Of a DNA stretch of 59,562 nt, positions 17,418-26,854 are shown piece after piece. Source of the DNA: Bacteroidales bacterium (GTDB taxonomy: Bacteria; Bacteroidota; Bacteroidia; Bacteroidales; UBA932); assembly GCA_017519185.1 (NCBI GenBank), contig JAFWSX010000011.1:1-59562 (forward strand). Direction: 5' to 3'. The translations under genes and the position numbers were made by a program. Within the stretch, counting starts at the first letter, position 1. Every line of letters begins with the position of its first letter. The notes beneath the pieces are model-generated. The model worked only from the letters and a program-made list of their open reading frames with translations. It did no database searches and had not been told where the DNA came from.

Positions 17418-18761
17418 ATGAATAAGTCGCGGGAGTTTTTTGAAGCGCTTGACGAGGTTGCACGGCAGCCCATACCGGACAAGGTTATGGAAAGGGCCAG
17501 ACAGTCACTGCTGGACTATCTTGCGGTAACCTGCGCCGGTGCCCGTTTCCAGCAGGATAAGATAAAGGCATATCTGGAATTTGCGCAGCCGGAGGCGGGG
17601 CAATTCAAGGTCATAGGCACCGGAAAGAACCTTGCCTTGAAGGAAGCCGTATTCCTGAACGGGCTGAATGCGCACGCTCTCGATTATGACGACGGAACAA
17701 ATTCGGGCATAATCCATCTTGGGTCCCCGATATTTTCACTGCTCCTTCCTTTGGCCGAGCGGTATGGCAATTCCGTAGAGGAAGTACTGAGGGCAGCTGT
17801 TATAGGCTATGAAGCGTCATATACGCTGGCGGTTTCCATCCAGCCGAAGCACAAGGCGATGGGATACCACGCGACAGGTACCTGCGGGGTTGTCGGAGCC
17901 ACATTTGCAGCAGCATATATGCTTGGATTTTCAGAGGAAGAACGATATCAGGCATTCGCGGCTGCCTGTGTCTCATCTTCCGGTATGCTGAAAGTGCTGG
18001 ATGACGGATCTGAATTGAAGCCGTATAACGTGGCCAAAGCATCTCTTCTGGCATTGACCAGTATTCAGTTGGCAAAGTCCGGTTTCAGAGGGCATTCCGA
18101 TCCACTTGGTGGTTACAGAGGTTTCCTGAAGTTGATGTCCGGAGATGAAAACACCGATGTCAGGCCCTGCCTGCTTGAAGGGTCATATGCAATAATGAAG
18201 AGCTACACAAAGCCCTATGCTTCCTGCCGTTACACACATCCCGCCGTTGAAGCTGCCATCCGTTTGAAAAGCGGACATTGTCTCAAACCGGAAGAGATAC
18301 AAAGTATTGTGGTGAAGACTTACGATCTTGCAGTTCCGGGACATGACCATACCGAAATCAATGGCGCTTATTCTGCAAAAATGAGCATTCCATATAGTAC
18401 GGCAGTGGCATTGATCTATGGAAAGGCCGGTTTGCAGGAGTTTTCGGATGAGGTCGCAGGCGATGACTCGGTAAAGGTTTTGACCGCCAAGGTCAAAGTA
18501 CAGCCAGATGAGGAAATGAGCCGGATGTTCCCCGACAAGCAAAGTGCCAACTTGACAATAACCACTTCGTCAGGAGTCTATTCGGAATGTGTGGACTTCC
18601 CTAAGGGGGAACCAGAGAACCCTTTGACAGAGATTGAATTTCATCAGAGATATCAGGATCTGATGGAGTATGGAGGCGTATCAGCAAAGGTCTATGGACA
18701 GATTTATGCTTCAACTGGCATAAAAAATTATAAAGTAGCCAGTCTGTTGGCCGAATTATAA
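17418..18761 (+). CDS. MmgE/PrpD-family dehydratase/decarboxylase-like enzyme
   Basis: The MmgE/PrpD family includes 2-methylcitrate dehydratase, cis-aconitate decarboxylase and iminodisuccinate epimerase, all acting on small polycarboxylic acids. Family landmarks are RARQSLLDYLAVTCAGA (~25-41), NGLNAHALDYDDG (~78-90), GYHATGTCGVVGATFAAA (~150-167), SDPLGGYRGFL and CRYTHPAVEA (His likely catalytic). At 447 aa the length is typical. Its presence in a polysaccharide operon is unusual and supports a dedicated acid pathway. Confidence 0.87.
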   Translation: MNKSREFFEALDEVARQPIPDKVMERARQSLLDYLAVTCAGARFQQDKIKAYLEFAQPEAGQFKVIGTGKNLALKEAVFLNGLNAHALDYDDGTNSGIIHLGSPIFSLLLPLAERYGNSVEEVLRAAVIGYEASYTLAVSIQPKHKAMGYHATGTCGVVGATFAAAYMLGFSEEERYQAFAAACVSSSGMLKVLDDGSELKPYNVAKASLLALTSIQLAKSGFRGHSDPLGGYRGFLKLMSGDENTDVRPCLLEGSYAIMKSYTKPYASCRYTHPAVEAAIRLKSGHCLKPEEIQSIVVKTYDLAVPGHDHTEINGAYSAKMSIPYSTAVALIYGKAGLQEFSDEVAGDDSVKVLTAKVKVQPDEEMSRMFPDKQSANLTITTSSGVYSECVDFPKGEPENPLTEIEFHQRYQDLMEYGGVSAKVYGQIYASTGIKNYKVASLLAEL

Positions 18762-18775
18762 AAAAGACAAAGGAT

Positions 18776-19735
18776 ATGATTTCGATCATATGTCCTGTAT
18801 ATAACAGAGATCAATATCTGGATGCACTTGTAAAAAGTGTAATGTCTCAGACATACGGTGACTGGGAACTGTTGCTGGTTGATGACGGCTCTACGGACTC
18901 AAGCGGAGAGATATGTGATGGATATGCCTTGAAGGACCCCCGTGTGAAAGTATGGCACCAGAGCAATGAAGGTGTCAGCTCAGCTCGGAACAAAGGACTT
19001 TCAATGGCGTCAGGAGAATATATCTACTTTGCTGATGCTGATGATGAACTGTTGCCGGACTGCCTGTCAACATTGCTGGACCATATGAAACCGGGAGTGG
19101 ACCTTGTGACAGCATCATATATAAGAAACGAGAATAATGAGATAGTGCCAGAATATATCTTCAAAGAAGGATTCAACATAACTGCCTGTCAGTATTTTGA
19201 CGTAATAAGTGTCTTGCCTAATGCTCGCTTCTGTGAACGCTACCTAACTACCAAATTATTTAGAAAGAGCATCATAACATACAATTCGGTTTTATTTGAC
19301 CTGCATCTGCATTACAGGGAAGACGTTGAGTTTTTGTACAAGTATGTTTCTTTTTGTGAGGGACGCATTGTCGGCATCGATATACCGGTCTATGTTTATT
19401 ACAGGCGTTCTTCTGGTGCCGCAGAAAAGACCAATGCTTCATTGAATCAGCACACAGCCAATCTGTTTTATAGTACGGAGAGATGCTTGGACATTGTCAA
19501 AAGCAGGGTAAAATCTTCAAAGGCAGAGCGGAGCCTGAAAAAAATATTGGTAAATGATTATTACCGAATTGTACAACGTGTCGTCAGAAGCAGAAGCCTG
19601 CAGTTCAGTTTGATTCGGAGTCTCAACAAAAGATTGTTTGCAGATCTTTCCGCAAGGGAGTTCTTTTCCATCAGGCTGAAGGAACTTTACCGAATGATAT
19701 CATTTAATGTGAAAAGAAAAATCCGAAAGAAGTAA
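18776..19735 (+). CDS. GT2-family glycosyltransferase
   Basis: Family 2 GT-A transferase: MISIICPVYNRDQYLDALVK at the N-terminus, VDDGSTDSSGEICDGYA, then the acidic metal site YFADADDELLPDC near residue 86. At 319 aa, the C-terminal third is Lys/Arg-rich and amphipathic, consistent with membrane association. It interrupts the acid-metabolism block, so the acid may be added before or along with the sugar this enzyme transfers. Its last base overlaps the first base of the next start. Confidence 0.88.
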   Translation: MISIICPVYNRDQYLDALVKSVMSQTYGDWELLLVDDGSTDSSGEICDGYALKDPRVKVWHQSNEGVSSARNKGLSMASGEYIYFADADDELLPDCLSTLLDHMKPGVDLVTASYIRNENNEIVPEYIFKEGFNITACQYFDVISVLPNARFCERYLTTKLFRKSIITYNSVLFDLHLHYREDVEFLYKYVSFCEGRIVGIDIPVYVYYRRSSGAAEKTNASLNQHTANLFYSTERCLDIVKSRVKSSKAERSLKKILVNDYYRIVQRVVRSRSLQFSLIRSLNKRLFADLSAREFFSIRLKELYRMISFNVKRKIRKK

Positions 19736-20859
19736 TGGTTGACCTTCATCTGTTATTTGATACTTTGGACAGTCTGGGCATCGATTTTTACACCGGTGTC
19801 CCTGATTCCCTGCTGAATGACTTCTGCAATTATTTGTCCGATAATATTCCTGACGGCCGGCACGTAATGGCTGCCAACGAAGGGAATGCAGTGGCCATTG
19901 CCGCCGGACATTATCTTGCAACAGGCAGAATACCGCTTGTCTATATGCAGAATTCCGGTATCGGAAATGCAACCAATCCTCTTCTTTCCCTTGCACACGA
20001 CTGTGTGTACGGTATCCCTATGGTACTTGTCATCGGCTGGAGGGGCGATCCTTCAGGCACGGATCACGCACAGCACAGGAAACAGGGAGAACTGACACCT
20101 GTCCTGATGAAAGATATGGATATCCCGTTTGAGATACTGGATTCGGATGAAACTGTTCTTGAAAAGTTCAGGTGGGCGGCAGATAAGGCAAGGACTGTTT
20201 CTTCTCCTGTTGCTCTCATAGTCAAAAAGGCCATATTGGCGCAGAAAGAAAAAAAGCAGGATTATCCAGCTTCCGACCTGATGAACCGCGAAGAGGCAAT
20301 TTCGGCAGTCCTTGACATTATCGGTCAGGATGCCATCTATCTGGCTACTACAGGCCGTACAACCCGCGAACTGCACGAGAACCTGAAAATGCGCGGATGG
20401 GCTGATTCAGGCAGGGAATTTCTGAATGTAGGGGCTATGGGGCATCTTTCTTCTGTCGGTCTTGGTATAGCCCTGGCAAAACCAGATAAAAAAGTTGTTA
20501 TCTTTGACGGCGATGCTGCTGCCGTAATGCATATGGGATCTCTGGCCACCAATTGCCGTTATCCTGCCCCGAACATCTTGCATATTGTTCTGAACAATGG
20601 TGTAAACGAATCGGTAGGAGGGCAGAAATCTGCCGGACGAGTCGTGAATATGACTGGAGTTGCAGCTGCTTGTGGATATCATACCCCGGGGAACGCGCTA
20701 AAGACTAAAAAGGAAGTAGCCGGTTTCCTGAAAGTTCCTTCCAACAGTATGCCGCGCTTCATCGACTTGTATGTACGGCAAGGCATCCGGCACGATATGC
20801 CGAAGTTGAATATCAATCATAAAAGTCAGCGTGATGCTCTGATGGAGAATCTTGGATGA
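19735..20859 (+). CDS. Phosphonopyruvate-decarboxylase-like ThDP enzyme
   Basis: Thiamine-diphosphate 2-oxo-acid decarboxylase of the Ppd/AepY and sulfopyruvate decarboxylase group. Recognisable parts are FYTGVPDSLLNDFCNYLSDN (~19-38), the ThDP-contacting Glu in AANEGNAVAIAAGHYLA, and the ThDP/Mg motif in IFDGDAAAVMHMGSLATNC ending in LNNGVNESVGGQ, very like Ppd. At 374 aa it is a complete two-domain form. The known partner PEP mutase is absent from the window, so the substrate may be another 3-substituted pyruvate or oxaloacetate-like acid rather than phosphonopyruvate. It overlaps the next gene by 4 bases. Confidence 0.82.
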   Translation: MVDLHLLFDTLDSLGIDFYTGVPDSLLNDFCNYLSDNIPDGRHVMAANEGNAVAIAAGHYLATGRIPLVYMQNSGIGNATNPLLSLAHDCVYGIPMVLVIGWRGDPSGTDHAQHRKQGELTPVLMKDMDIPFEILDSDETVLEKFRWAADKARTVSSPVALIVKKAILAQKEKKQDYPASDLMNREEAISAVLDIIGQDAIYLATTGRTTRELHENLKMRGWADSGREFLNVGAMGHLSSVGLGIALAKPDKKVVIFDGDAAAVMHMGSLATNCRYPAPNILHIVLNNGVNESVGGQKSAGRVVNMTGVAAACGYHTPGNALKTKKEVAGFLKVPSNSMPRFIDLYVRQGIRHDMPKLNINHKSQRDALMENLG

Positions 20860-21371
20860 AAGAACCGATAAAACTTACCACACCTTTGTCTGAGGAAGCT
20901 ATCCGACCGCTTAGGGTGGGAGATGTCGTTTCTATAAGTGGATACATCTATACCGGCAGGGACGCGGTCCTCCCCAGGATTGTCGCTGCTGCTGAAAAGG
21001 GAACTCTTTCATCACTGGGCATCAGTCTGGAAGGTGCCGTCATTTTTCACACTGCTGTTTCGCCAGCCGGTGTCGGCCCCACATCAAGCAACAAACCGGA
21101 AATTGAGAGCAGTTTCAGGCCACTTTCCAAAGCGGGAGTGAAGTTGCATCTTGGCAAAGGAGAGATTTCCTATGAAACAGTCAAAGAACTGAAAGAGGAC
21201 AATGCGGTATTTGCGGTCATTCCCCCTGTAACCGCCCTGCTTGAGAGTCAGACCAACGAACGGAAGGTAATCGCTTTCCCCGAGTTGGGGATGGAAGCTT
21301 TCCATCGGATTAAAGTGAACAATTACCAGGCAATCATTGCCGCAGCAGATGGAGAGAGCATCTATGACTGA
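20856..21371 (+). CDS. Class I fumarase/L-tartrate dehydratase beta subunit (C-terminal domain protein)
   Basis: Matches the Fumerase_C half of class I Fe-S hydro-lyases (TtdB, FumA C-terminal half). The signature VSISGYIYTGRDAVLPRIV (~29-47) and a following HTAVSP/GPTSSNK loop are clear. At 171 aa it is a separate subunit. Here the beta gene precedes the alpha gene, the reverse of the E. coli ttdA-ttdB order. It should pair with the alpha subunit at 21364 to hydrate or dehydrate a dicarboxylate. Confidence 0.85.
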   Translation: MKEPIKLTTPLSEEAIRPLRVGDVVSISGYIYTGRDAVLPRIVAAAEKGTLSSLGISLEGAVIFHTAVSPAGVGPTSSNKPEIESSFRPLSKAGVKLHLGKGEISYETVKELKEDNAVFAVIPPVTALLESQTNERKVIAFPELGMEAFHRIKVNNYQAIIAAADGESIYD

Positions 21372-22212
21372 TGGGATTGTACAGAAAGTGGCTGATTGCC
21401 TTGTCCGGGCCGGTTCGACATTCCGAGACGACCAGAAAGCTGCCTATCGGCGTGCAATTGCAGCTGAGCATAACGAGTATACTTGTTGGGTGATGAGGCA
21501 GGTGCTGGACAATGCCCTTGTAGCAGAAGAACGGCAAAGCCCTCTGTGCGACGATACCGGCATTCCTCATTTGTTTCTGGAAGTGGGGAAGGGACGTCAG
21601 GTATCTGGAGAATTGCTGGAGCAGATCAAGTCGGGTGTGGCGCTTGGATTGCGTAAGTTGCCTGGCAGGCCTATGGCAATCAAGGGAGATGACTATGCGC
21701 GGATTGACCAAAGCGGCGGTATCGATGAGGACAGTGGTGCTCTTGAATCTTCTCCCATATTGATCAAGCCTACTGAAGAAGATGTGTTGCGCCTGACTGT
21801 CCTGATGCTTGGAGGAGGTCCTGCCATCAGAGGTATTACTTATCGGATTTTTCACAAGCATAGCGTTGAGGTAGTGACTGATGAAATAGTCGTCCGAGCA
21901 AAAGAGGCAGTATCGAAGCTTGGATGCAGTCCTTGTACTCTCGCTGTCGGGATTGGCCGTTCGCAGTTTGAAGCAACATCATTGATGATGGAAGCGATGG
22001 CAAAGGGCAGCTATGACGAACAGTCAGAATTAGAAAAGACTATTACAAACAAAGTGAATGAGGAGGGCATAGGCGCTCTCGGCTTAGGGGGACAGACGAG
22101 TGTTCTGGCAACATTTGCCAAGGTAGGCCCGCAAAGGGCGAGCGGAGTCCGGATTGTTGCGATGAGACCTTGCTGCTGTTTCGAACCCAGAAGGGCGAGC
22201 GTATTGTTATAG
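21364..22212 (+). CDS. Class I fumarase/L-tartrate dehydratase alpha subunit (Fe-S hydro-lyase)
   Basis: Matches the Fumerase alpha half, which holds a 4Fe-4S cluster. Candidate cluster cysteines lie in LCDDTGIPHLF (~59-69), LGCSPCTLAVGIG (~181-193) and MRPCCCFEPRRA near the C-terminus. At 282 aa it is a normal TtdA-like length. The ATG at 21364 gives an 8-base overlap with the beta stop (ATGACTGA); an in-frame ATG at 21337 would extend further into the beta gene and adds nothing conserved. The substrate could be fumarate, tartrate, mesaconate or a relative. Confidence 0.85.
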   Translation: MTDGIVQKVADCLVRAGSTFRDDQKAAYRRAIAAEHNEYTCWVMRQVLDNALVAEERQSPLCDDTGIPHLFLEVGKGRQVSGELLEQIKSGVALGLRKLPGRPMAIKGDDYARIDQSGGIDEDSGALESSPILIKPTEEDVLRLTVLMLGGGPAIRGITYRIFHKHSVEVVTDEIVVRAKEAVSKLGCSPCTLAVGIGRSQFEATSLMMEAMAKGSYDEQSELEKTITNKVNEEGIGALGLGGQTSVLATFAKVGPQRASGVRIVAMRPCCCFEPRRASVLL

Positions 22213-22224
22213 AGCCCGTATGAT

Positions 22225-23511
22225 ATGAGAAGTCTGAAAGGAAAGAAAATATTGATATTAGGAGGTACGGCACCTTGTGTCCACGTCACGCAATATGCGA
22301 AAGAGATGGGCGCTTTTGTCTATGTGGCAGATGACAAGATTGAAAAAGGGCCTGCAAAGCAGATAGCAGACGAGGCGGTAGTGATAAGCACCAAAGATTA
22401 CGATACTCTTCTGGCTTTTGTTAAAGAGAAAAACATTGGTGGAATAATGACTGGTCCCGGTGAATTCAATATCGTAAATGCCATGATAGTCAGCAAACTG
22501 GCCGGGCTTCCTTTCTATTGCGACAAGGATCAATGGGATTTGTGCCAGAATAAGCGCAACTTCAAGGATTTCTGTAAACGGAACAGTCTCCCCGTCGTCC
22601 CGGAATACACTGTTGATGATGTATTGACCCACAATGATTTCCCGGTTATCGTAAAGCCTGTAGACGGATGTTCTTCCCGAGGAATAACCGTTTGTCACGA
22701 CCAGGAAGAATATGAAAAGGCAAGAATGACAGCTGTCGGTGCCTCACGGTCGCAACAGATAATAGTAGAGAAATACATCGATAACGGCGGTATTACAATA
22801 GATGCGAAATATGTCGCAATAGACGGGAAATGCTACCTCGAAGCCATAGGTGACCGTTATGTGATGAAAGACAGTCTGATTACCGCTGTCAGTATCTATC
22901 CTTCAAAATATCTCAATGCCTTCCTGGAACAGGTAGACCCATTTGTTGAGAAGGCTTTTTCGTCAATAGGACTTAGAAACGGTGCCTTCTTTTTCCAGGC
23001 CATACCTGACGGTGACAAGATATATATCTATGAGATGGGACTTCGCGTAAGTGGAGGAATGATATATAAAATGACCGAGGCCACCAGCGGCAATAACTCT
23101 CTCAAGATGCTTGTTCACTACAGCGCAACCGGGCAAATGTGTGAAGAGGCAGACATTGAGAAGATAGATGCCGGGTTTAAAGGCCAAGTGGCATCAACTC
23201 TGGCCATTCCGCTCAAGGCAGGTAAGATCGCTTCTTTTGGAGGATTTGACGCTGTCTGTCAATATCCGGGTGTGATAGATTTTACCAGGTACTATGGCAA
23301 TGGGGACGAGATTCTCCCAAGACATCTCAACACTCTTGATCAATTATTCGGCCGCATAATGGTTACGGCTGACAGCGAAGAATCGTTGTGGCGTATCCTC
23401 AATAATATACGGGAAACGGTTACTGTCAGGGATGACAAAGGCGAAGAAATGATTCAATGGTCAACTTTTGATTATCTTTACTCCAGATTCCTTTCAAAGA
23501 ACAAGGAGTGA
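22225..23511 (+). CDS. ATP-grasp ligase-like protein (fourth ATP-grasp of the locus)
   Basis: Carbamoyl-phosphate-synthase-like ATP-grasp architecture: an N-terminal Rossmann region (KILILGGTAPCVHVTQYAKE), ATP-binding strands VIVKPVDGCSSRGITV (~146-161) and IIVEKYIDNGG, and the Mg-binding strand IYIYEMGLRVSGG (~268-280), in which the usual Asn is replaced by Gly in the MGLRVSGG stretch. At 428 aa it is typical. It closes the acid-metabolism block. It is not a close copy of the 3835/6774 pair, so a separate substrate is likely. Confidence 0.8.
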   Translation: MRSLKGKKILILGGTAPCVHVTQYAKEMGAFVYVADDKIEKGPAKQIADEAVVISTKDYDTLLAFVKEKNIGGIMTGPGEFNIVNAMIVSKLAGLPFYCDKDQWDLCQNKRNFKDFCKRNSLPVVPEYTVDDVLTHNDFPVIVKPVDGCSSRGITVCHDQEEYEKARMTAVGASRSQQIIVEKYIDNGGITIDAKYVAIDGKCYLEAIGDRYVMKDSLITAVSIYPSKYLNAFLEQVDPFVEKAFSSIGLRNGAFFFQAIPDGDKIYIYEMGLRVSGGMIYKMTEATSGNNSLKMLVHYSATGQMCEEADIEKIDAGFKGQVASTLAIPLKAGKIASFGGFDAVCQYPGVIDFTRYYGNGDEILPRHLNTLDQLFGRIMVTADSEESLWRILNNIRETVTVRDDKGEEMIQWSTFDYLYSRFLSKNKE

Positions 23512-24788
23512 TGAGAATACTTTTCCTTACGGCTTACAGCTATCCCGAACAAACTCCCAGTTCTTATCTGGGACGTCAGAGGAATGAAGCGTTCATAGCT
23601 GCAGGCCACGACCTCATCGTATATGCTCCTGTGCCTACCCGAGGAGTCCCGGATGAAGTCCGTAACCGCTACAAAAGAGAACTCAGGCATGAGACTGGAG
23701 AGGATGGGCATACTTATGTCCACCATTTCAACCTGATGAGAGAGAACGGTGGCCCGGCAAAGAGAGCGTTGAGGTATTTTCTGCAGACAGTAAAACATTT
23801 CAACCGCGCTGTGTTTGCCCCTCAGGCGAGAACGTGCGATCTGATGTTCATCTTCAGCACTCCTCCCATTCAGGGAGCAATGGCTGCCCTGGTAAAAAAA
23901 ATCCGGCATATCCCTTTCATTTATAATCTTCAGGACATTTTTCCCGATTCACTTGTCGGTGCCGGAATTGCAAGGAAAAACGGTCTTCTTTGGAAAACCG
24001 GCCGGGTCATAGAGAACTTTACATATCGCAATGCAGACAAGATCATAGTCATCTCCGAGGATTTCAAGAAAAATATAATGGCCAAAGGCGTACCCGAAGA
24101 GAAGATAGAAGTCATCTATAACTGGGTTGACGAAGATGCGGTGGCAGATATACCACGTCAAGACAACAAGTTGTTTGAGAAGTATGGCCTGGATCCGTCC
24201 AAGTTCTATATCACCTATGCAGGCAATATTGGATTGACCATAAATATAGATATGCTCCTTTCCGTAATGGAAGAACTTTCTGCAGAAGCCCCGGATGTGC
24301 AGCTTGTCCTTGTCGGAGAGGGCGCCTGCAAAGATAAAGTGGTCCAAAAGATAGGCGGAGTAATGGGGGACGACGGTGCCGTCAGGGGGTCCGTCCTTCC
24401 AAATGTCACTATGTTGCCCTTTCAGCCTTACGAAGATATTTCTCACGTTTTCAGTCTTGGAGATGCGGGGCTTGTGATTTCCAAGCCAGGAGTGGGAAAT
24501 AACTCGGTTCCTTCCAAGACGTGGAAAATTATGGCTGCCTCGCGGCCGGTGCTGGCGAATTTCGACGAAAATGAGATGAAGGATATCATAGCCGGCAACC
24601 GTTGCGGTATCTTTACCAAGGCCGGAGACAAGGAAGCTTTCAAGGCATCTGTACTTGAACTTTACCACAACCCGGAACTTTGCCGTGAATATGGCCTCAA
24701 AGGCCGGCAATTTGTTATGGAAAACCTTACAAAAGACGTTGGTATCAAAAAATATGTGGATGTCATCAAGTCGTTTGAAAAGAACTGA
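23511..24788 (+). CDS. GT4-family glycosyltransferase (WbuB-like)
   Basis: GT-B fold retaining transferase. The N-terminus [20 protein letters not shown] and the later [15 protein letters not shown] resemble WbuB-type L-FucNAc transferases. The donor-binding C-domain shows [15 protein letters not shown] (~222-236), [12 protein letters not shown] and [20 protein letters not shown]. At ~425 aa it is full length. The ATG at 23511 overlaps the previous stop by one base; a GTG at 23508 is an alternative start. The adjacent GDP-fucose pathway makes a fucose-type donor plausible, although WbuB itself uses a UDP sugar. Confidence 0.85.
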   Translation: MRILFLTAYSYPEQTPSSYLGRQRNEAFIAAGHDLIVYAPVPTRGVPDEVRNRYKRELRHETGEDGHTYVHHFNLMRENGGPAKRALRYFLQTVKHFNRAVFAPQARTCDLMFIFSTPPIQGAMAALVKKIRHIPFIYNLQDIFPDSLVGAGIARKNGLLWKTGRVIENFTYRNADKIIVISEDFKKNIMAKGVPEEKIEVIYNWVDEDAVADIPRQDNKLFEKYGLDPSKFYITYAGNIGLTINIDMLLSVMEELSAEAPDVQLVLVGEGACKDKVVQKIGGVMGDDGAVRGSVLPNVTMLPFQPYEDISHVFSLGDAGLVISKPGVGNNSVPSKTWKIMAASRPVLANFDENEMKDIIAGNRCGIFTKAGDKEAFKASVLELYHNPELCREYGLKGRQFVMENLTKDVGIKKYVDVIKSFEKN

Positions 24789-24792
24789 TAAT

Positions 24793-25896
24793 ATGAAAAC
24801 AGCACTGATAACAGGCGTGACGGGCCAGGACGGCAGTTTCCTTTCCGAATTCCTTCTTGAAAAGGGATATGACGTGCACGGAATCATCCGGCGGTCTTCT
24901 GTGGATTTTCGTGAGCGCATAGCACACCTTGAAGGCAGGCCGCATTTCCACCTCCATTATGCAGACTTGAGCGACTCGATGTCCATAGTAAAGGTGGTAA
25001 GCAGCGTGCGACCGGATGAGATTTATAATCTTGCCGCACAGAGCCACGTGCAGGTATCGTTCGACTCTCCGGAGTTTACCGCAGATGTCGATGCGACAGG
25101 AGTCCTGCGTGTGCTGGAAGCAGTCCGTGCTGCAGGGCTTGCCGGGACGTGCCGTATCTATCAGGCATCTACTTCCGAGTTGTATGGCAAGGTGGAAGAA
25201 GTGCCCCAGAATGAGAATACACCGTTCCATCCATATTCTCCATATGCAGTAGCGAAACTATATGGTTTCTGGATCGTAAAAGAGTACAGGGAGGCATATG
25301 ATATGTTTTGCTGTTCAGGCATTCTGTTCAACCACGAGTCAGAACGTCGCGGCGAGACATTCGTAACCAGGAAGATTACCTTGGCTGCCGCACGCATAGT
25401 GCAGGGTCTGCAGGAAAAACTGTATCTTGGAAACCTGTCTTCATTGCGTGACTGGGGATATGCCAAAGACTATGTAGAGTGCATGTGGCTGATTCTTCAG
25501 CAAGAGACTCCTGAAGACTTTGTGATAGCGACAGGTGTCCAGCATTCTGTGAGAGAATTTGCATACCTTGCATTCAAGGAAGTAGGTATTGAATTGAAAT
25601 TTGAAGGAGAAGGAGCTGATGAAAAGGGTGTTTGTGTGTCAGGGCCTGACAACCTTGTCGGAAAGATCCTTATTGAGGTAAGCCCGGACTTTTACCGTCC
25701 GACCGATGTCGTTAATCTCTGGGGCGATCCCACAAAGGCAAAAGCAAAACTTGGATGGAACCCCGGCAAGACCACGTTTGAACAACTTGTCAAAATAATG
25801 GTCCAGCACGATATGGCAAAGGTTGCAGGAGAAGGCGCAGCAGCCAAAGTGCGTACAAATCTTGCCGAATATCTTGAAAAAGGAATCGTGAAATAA
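24793..25896 (+). CDS. gmd: GDP-mannose 4,6-dehydratase
   Basis: Converts GDP-D-mannose to GDP-4-keto-6-deoxy-D-mannose, the first step to GDP-L-fucose. The NADP-binding motif GVTGQDGSF (~8-16), RRSS (~35-38) and the active-site [11 protein letters not shown] (~148-158, YxxxK) are all present. The ATG at 24793 is chosen because the Rossmann fold begins immediately after it; upstream in-frame ATGs lie inside the preceding gene. At 367 aa the length is normal. The next gene, fcl, completes the pathway. Confidence 0.95.
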   Translation: MKTALITGVTGQDGSFLSEFLLEKGYDVHGIIRRSSVDFRERIAHLEGRPHFHLHYADLSDSMSIVKVVSSVRPDEIYNLAAQSHVQVSFDSPEFTADVDATGVLRVLEAVRAAGLAGTCRIYQASTSELYGKVEEVPQNENTPFHPYSPYAVAKLYGFWIVKEYREAYDMFCCSGILFNHESERRGETFVTRKITLAAARIVQGLQEKLYLGNLSSLRDWGYAKDYVECMWLILQQETPEDFVIATGVQHSVREFAYLAFKEVGIELKFEGEGADEKGVCVSGPDNLVGKILIEVSPDFYRPTDVVNLWGDPTKAKAKLGWNPGKTTFEQLVKIMVQHDMAKVAGEGAAAKVRTNLAEYLEKGIVK

Positions 25897-26837
25897 TGGA
25901 AAAAAGCAGCAAAATATATGTTGCAGGCCACCGTGGGATGGTTGGTTCGGCCATTGTGCGTGAGCTGGAGCGTCAGGGCTACACTAATATAATCACACGT
26001 ACACACAAAGAGCTGGATCTTTGCCGGCAGGAGGCAGTAGAAGCTTTCTTTGAGGCTGAAAAGCCGGAGTATGTCTTCCTTGCTGCTGCCAAGGTGGGAG
26101 GCATAGTGGCAAACCAGAGCGCATTGGCGGACTTTATGTATGACAATATGATTCTGGAGATGAATGTGATCCACTCGGCCTGGAAGAATGGTTGCAGGAA
26201 GTTGGAATTTCTCGGATCATCGTGCATCTACCCGCGTATGGCGCCCCAGCCGATGCCCGAAAGCTGCCTGCTGACAGGAGAGTTGGAAAAGACAAACGAA
26301 GCGTATGCACTTGCCAAAATTTCCGGCCTGAAATATTGTGAGTTTCTGAACCGCCAGTATGGTACTGACTATATCTCTGTGATGCCGACAAACCTTTATG
26401 GTCCGAATGACAATTATCATCCTGAGCACAGTCACGTCCTGCCAGCGCTGATCAGACGTTTCCACGAGGCCAAGGTGGCTGGTTTTGACTATGTAACTTG
26501 CTGGGGTGACGGAAGCCCCCTAAGGGAATTCTTGTATGTGGATGATCTGGCAAACCTCTGCGTATTCCTGATGAACAACTATTCAGGCAATGAAACAGTC
26601 AATGCCGGTACTGGTAAGGAACTGACGATAAAGGCTCTGACTGAACTTGTGGCCAAAGTTGTAGGGTATAAAGGCCGTATCGAGTGGGATACTACCCGTC
26701 CGAACGGAACTCCACGCAAATTGCTCGATGTGTCCAAAGCCACAAAACTTGGCTGGACTTACAAGACGGAACTTGAAGACGGCATCCGCCTTGCATACGA
26801 AGATTTTCTTAATAACCCCGTGAGGGCAGAAAGATAA
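25896..26837 (+). CDS. fcl: GDP-L-fucose synthase
   Basis: Epimerase/reductase that turns GDP-4-keto-6-deoxymannose into GDP-L-fucose. Seen: YVAGHRGMVGSAIVREL (NADP motif, ~8-24), FLGSSCIYPRMAPQPMPE, active-site YALAKISGLK (~135-144), TNLYGPNDNYHPEHSHVLPA and the C-terminal GSPLREFLYVDDLA. At 313 aa it is typical. It overlaps the gmd stop by one base. Confidence 0.96.
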   Translation: MEKSSKIYVAGHRGMVGSAIVRELERQGYTNIITRTHKELDLCRQEAVEAFFEAEKPEYVFLAAAKVGGIVANQSALADFMYDNMILEMNVIHSAWKNGCRKLEFLGSSCIYPRMAPQPMPESCLLTGELEKTNEAYALAKISGLKYCEFLNRQYGTDYISVMPTNLYGPNDNYHPEHSHVLPALIRRFHEAKVAGFDYVTCWGDGSPLREFLYVDDLANLCVFLMNNYSGNETVNAGTGKELTIKALTELVAKVVGYKGRIEWDTTRPNGTPRKLLDVSKATKLGWTYKTELEDGIRLAYEDFLNNPVRAER

Positions 26838-26854
26838 CAACAGAACATAATAAT

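Noticed and set aside
13225-23511. Classical phosphonate (2-aminoethylphosphonate) pathway because of the Ppd-like gene
   Set aside because: No PEP mutase motif in any gene of the window. Ppd alone cannot show phosphonate synthesis.
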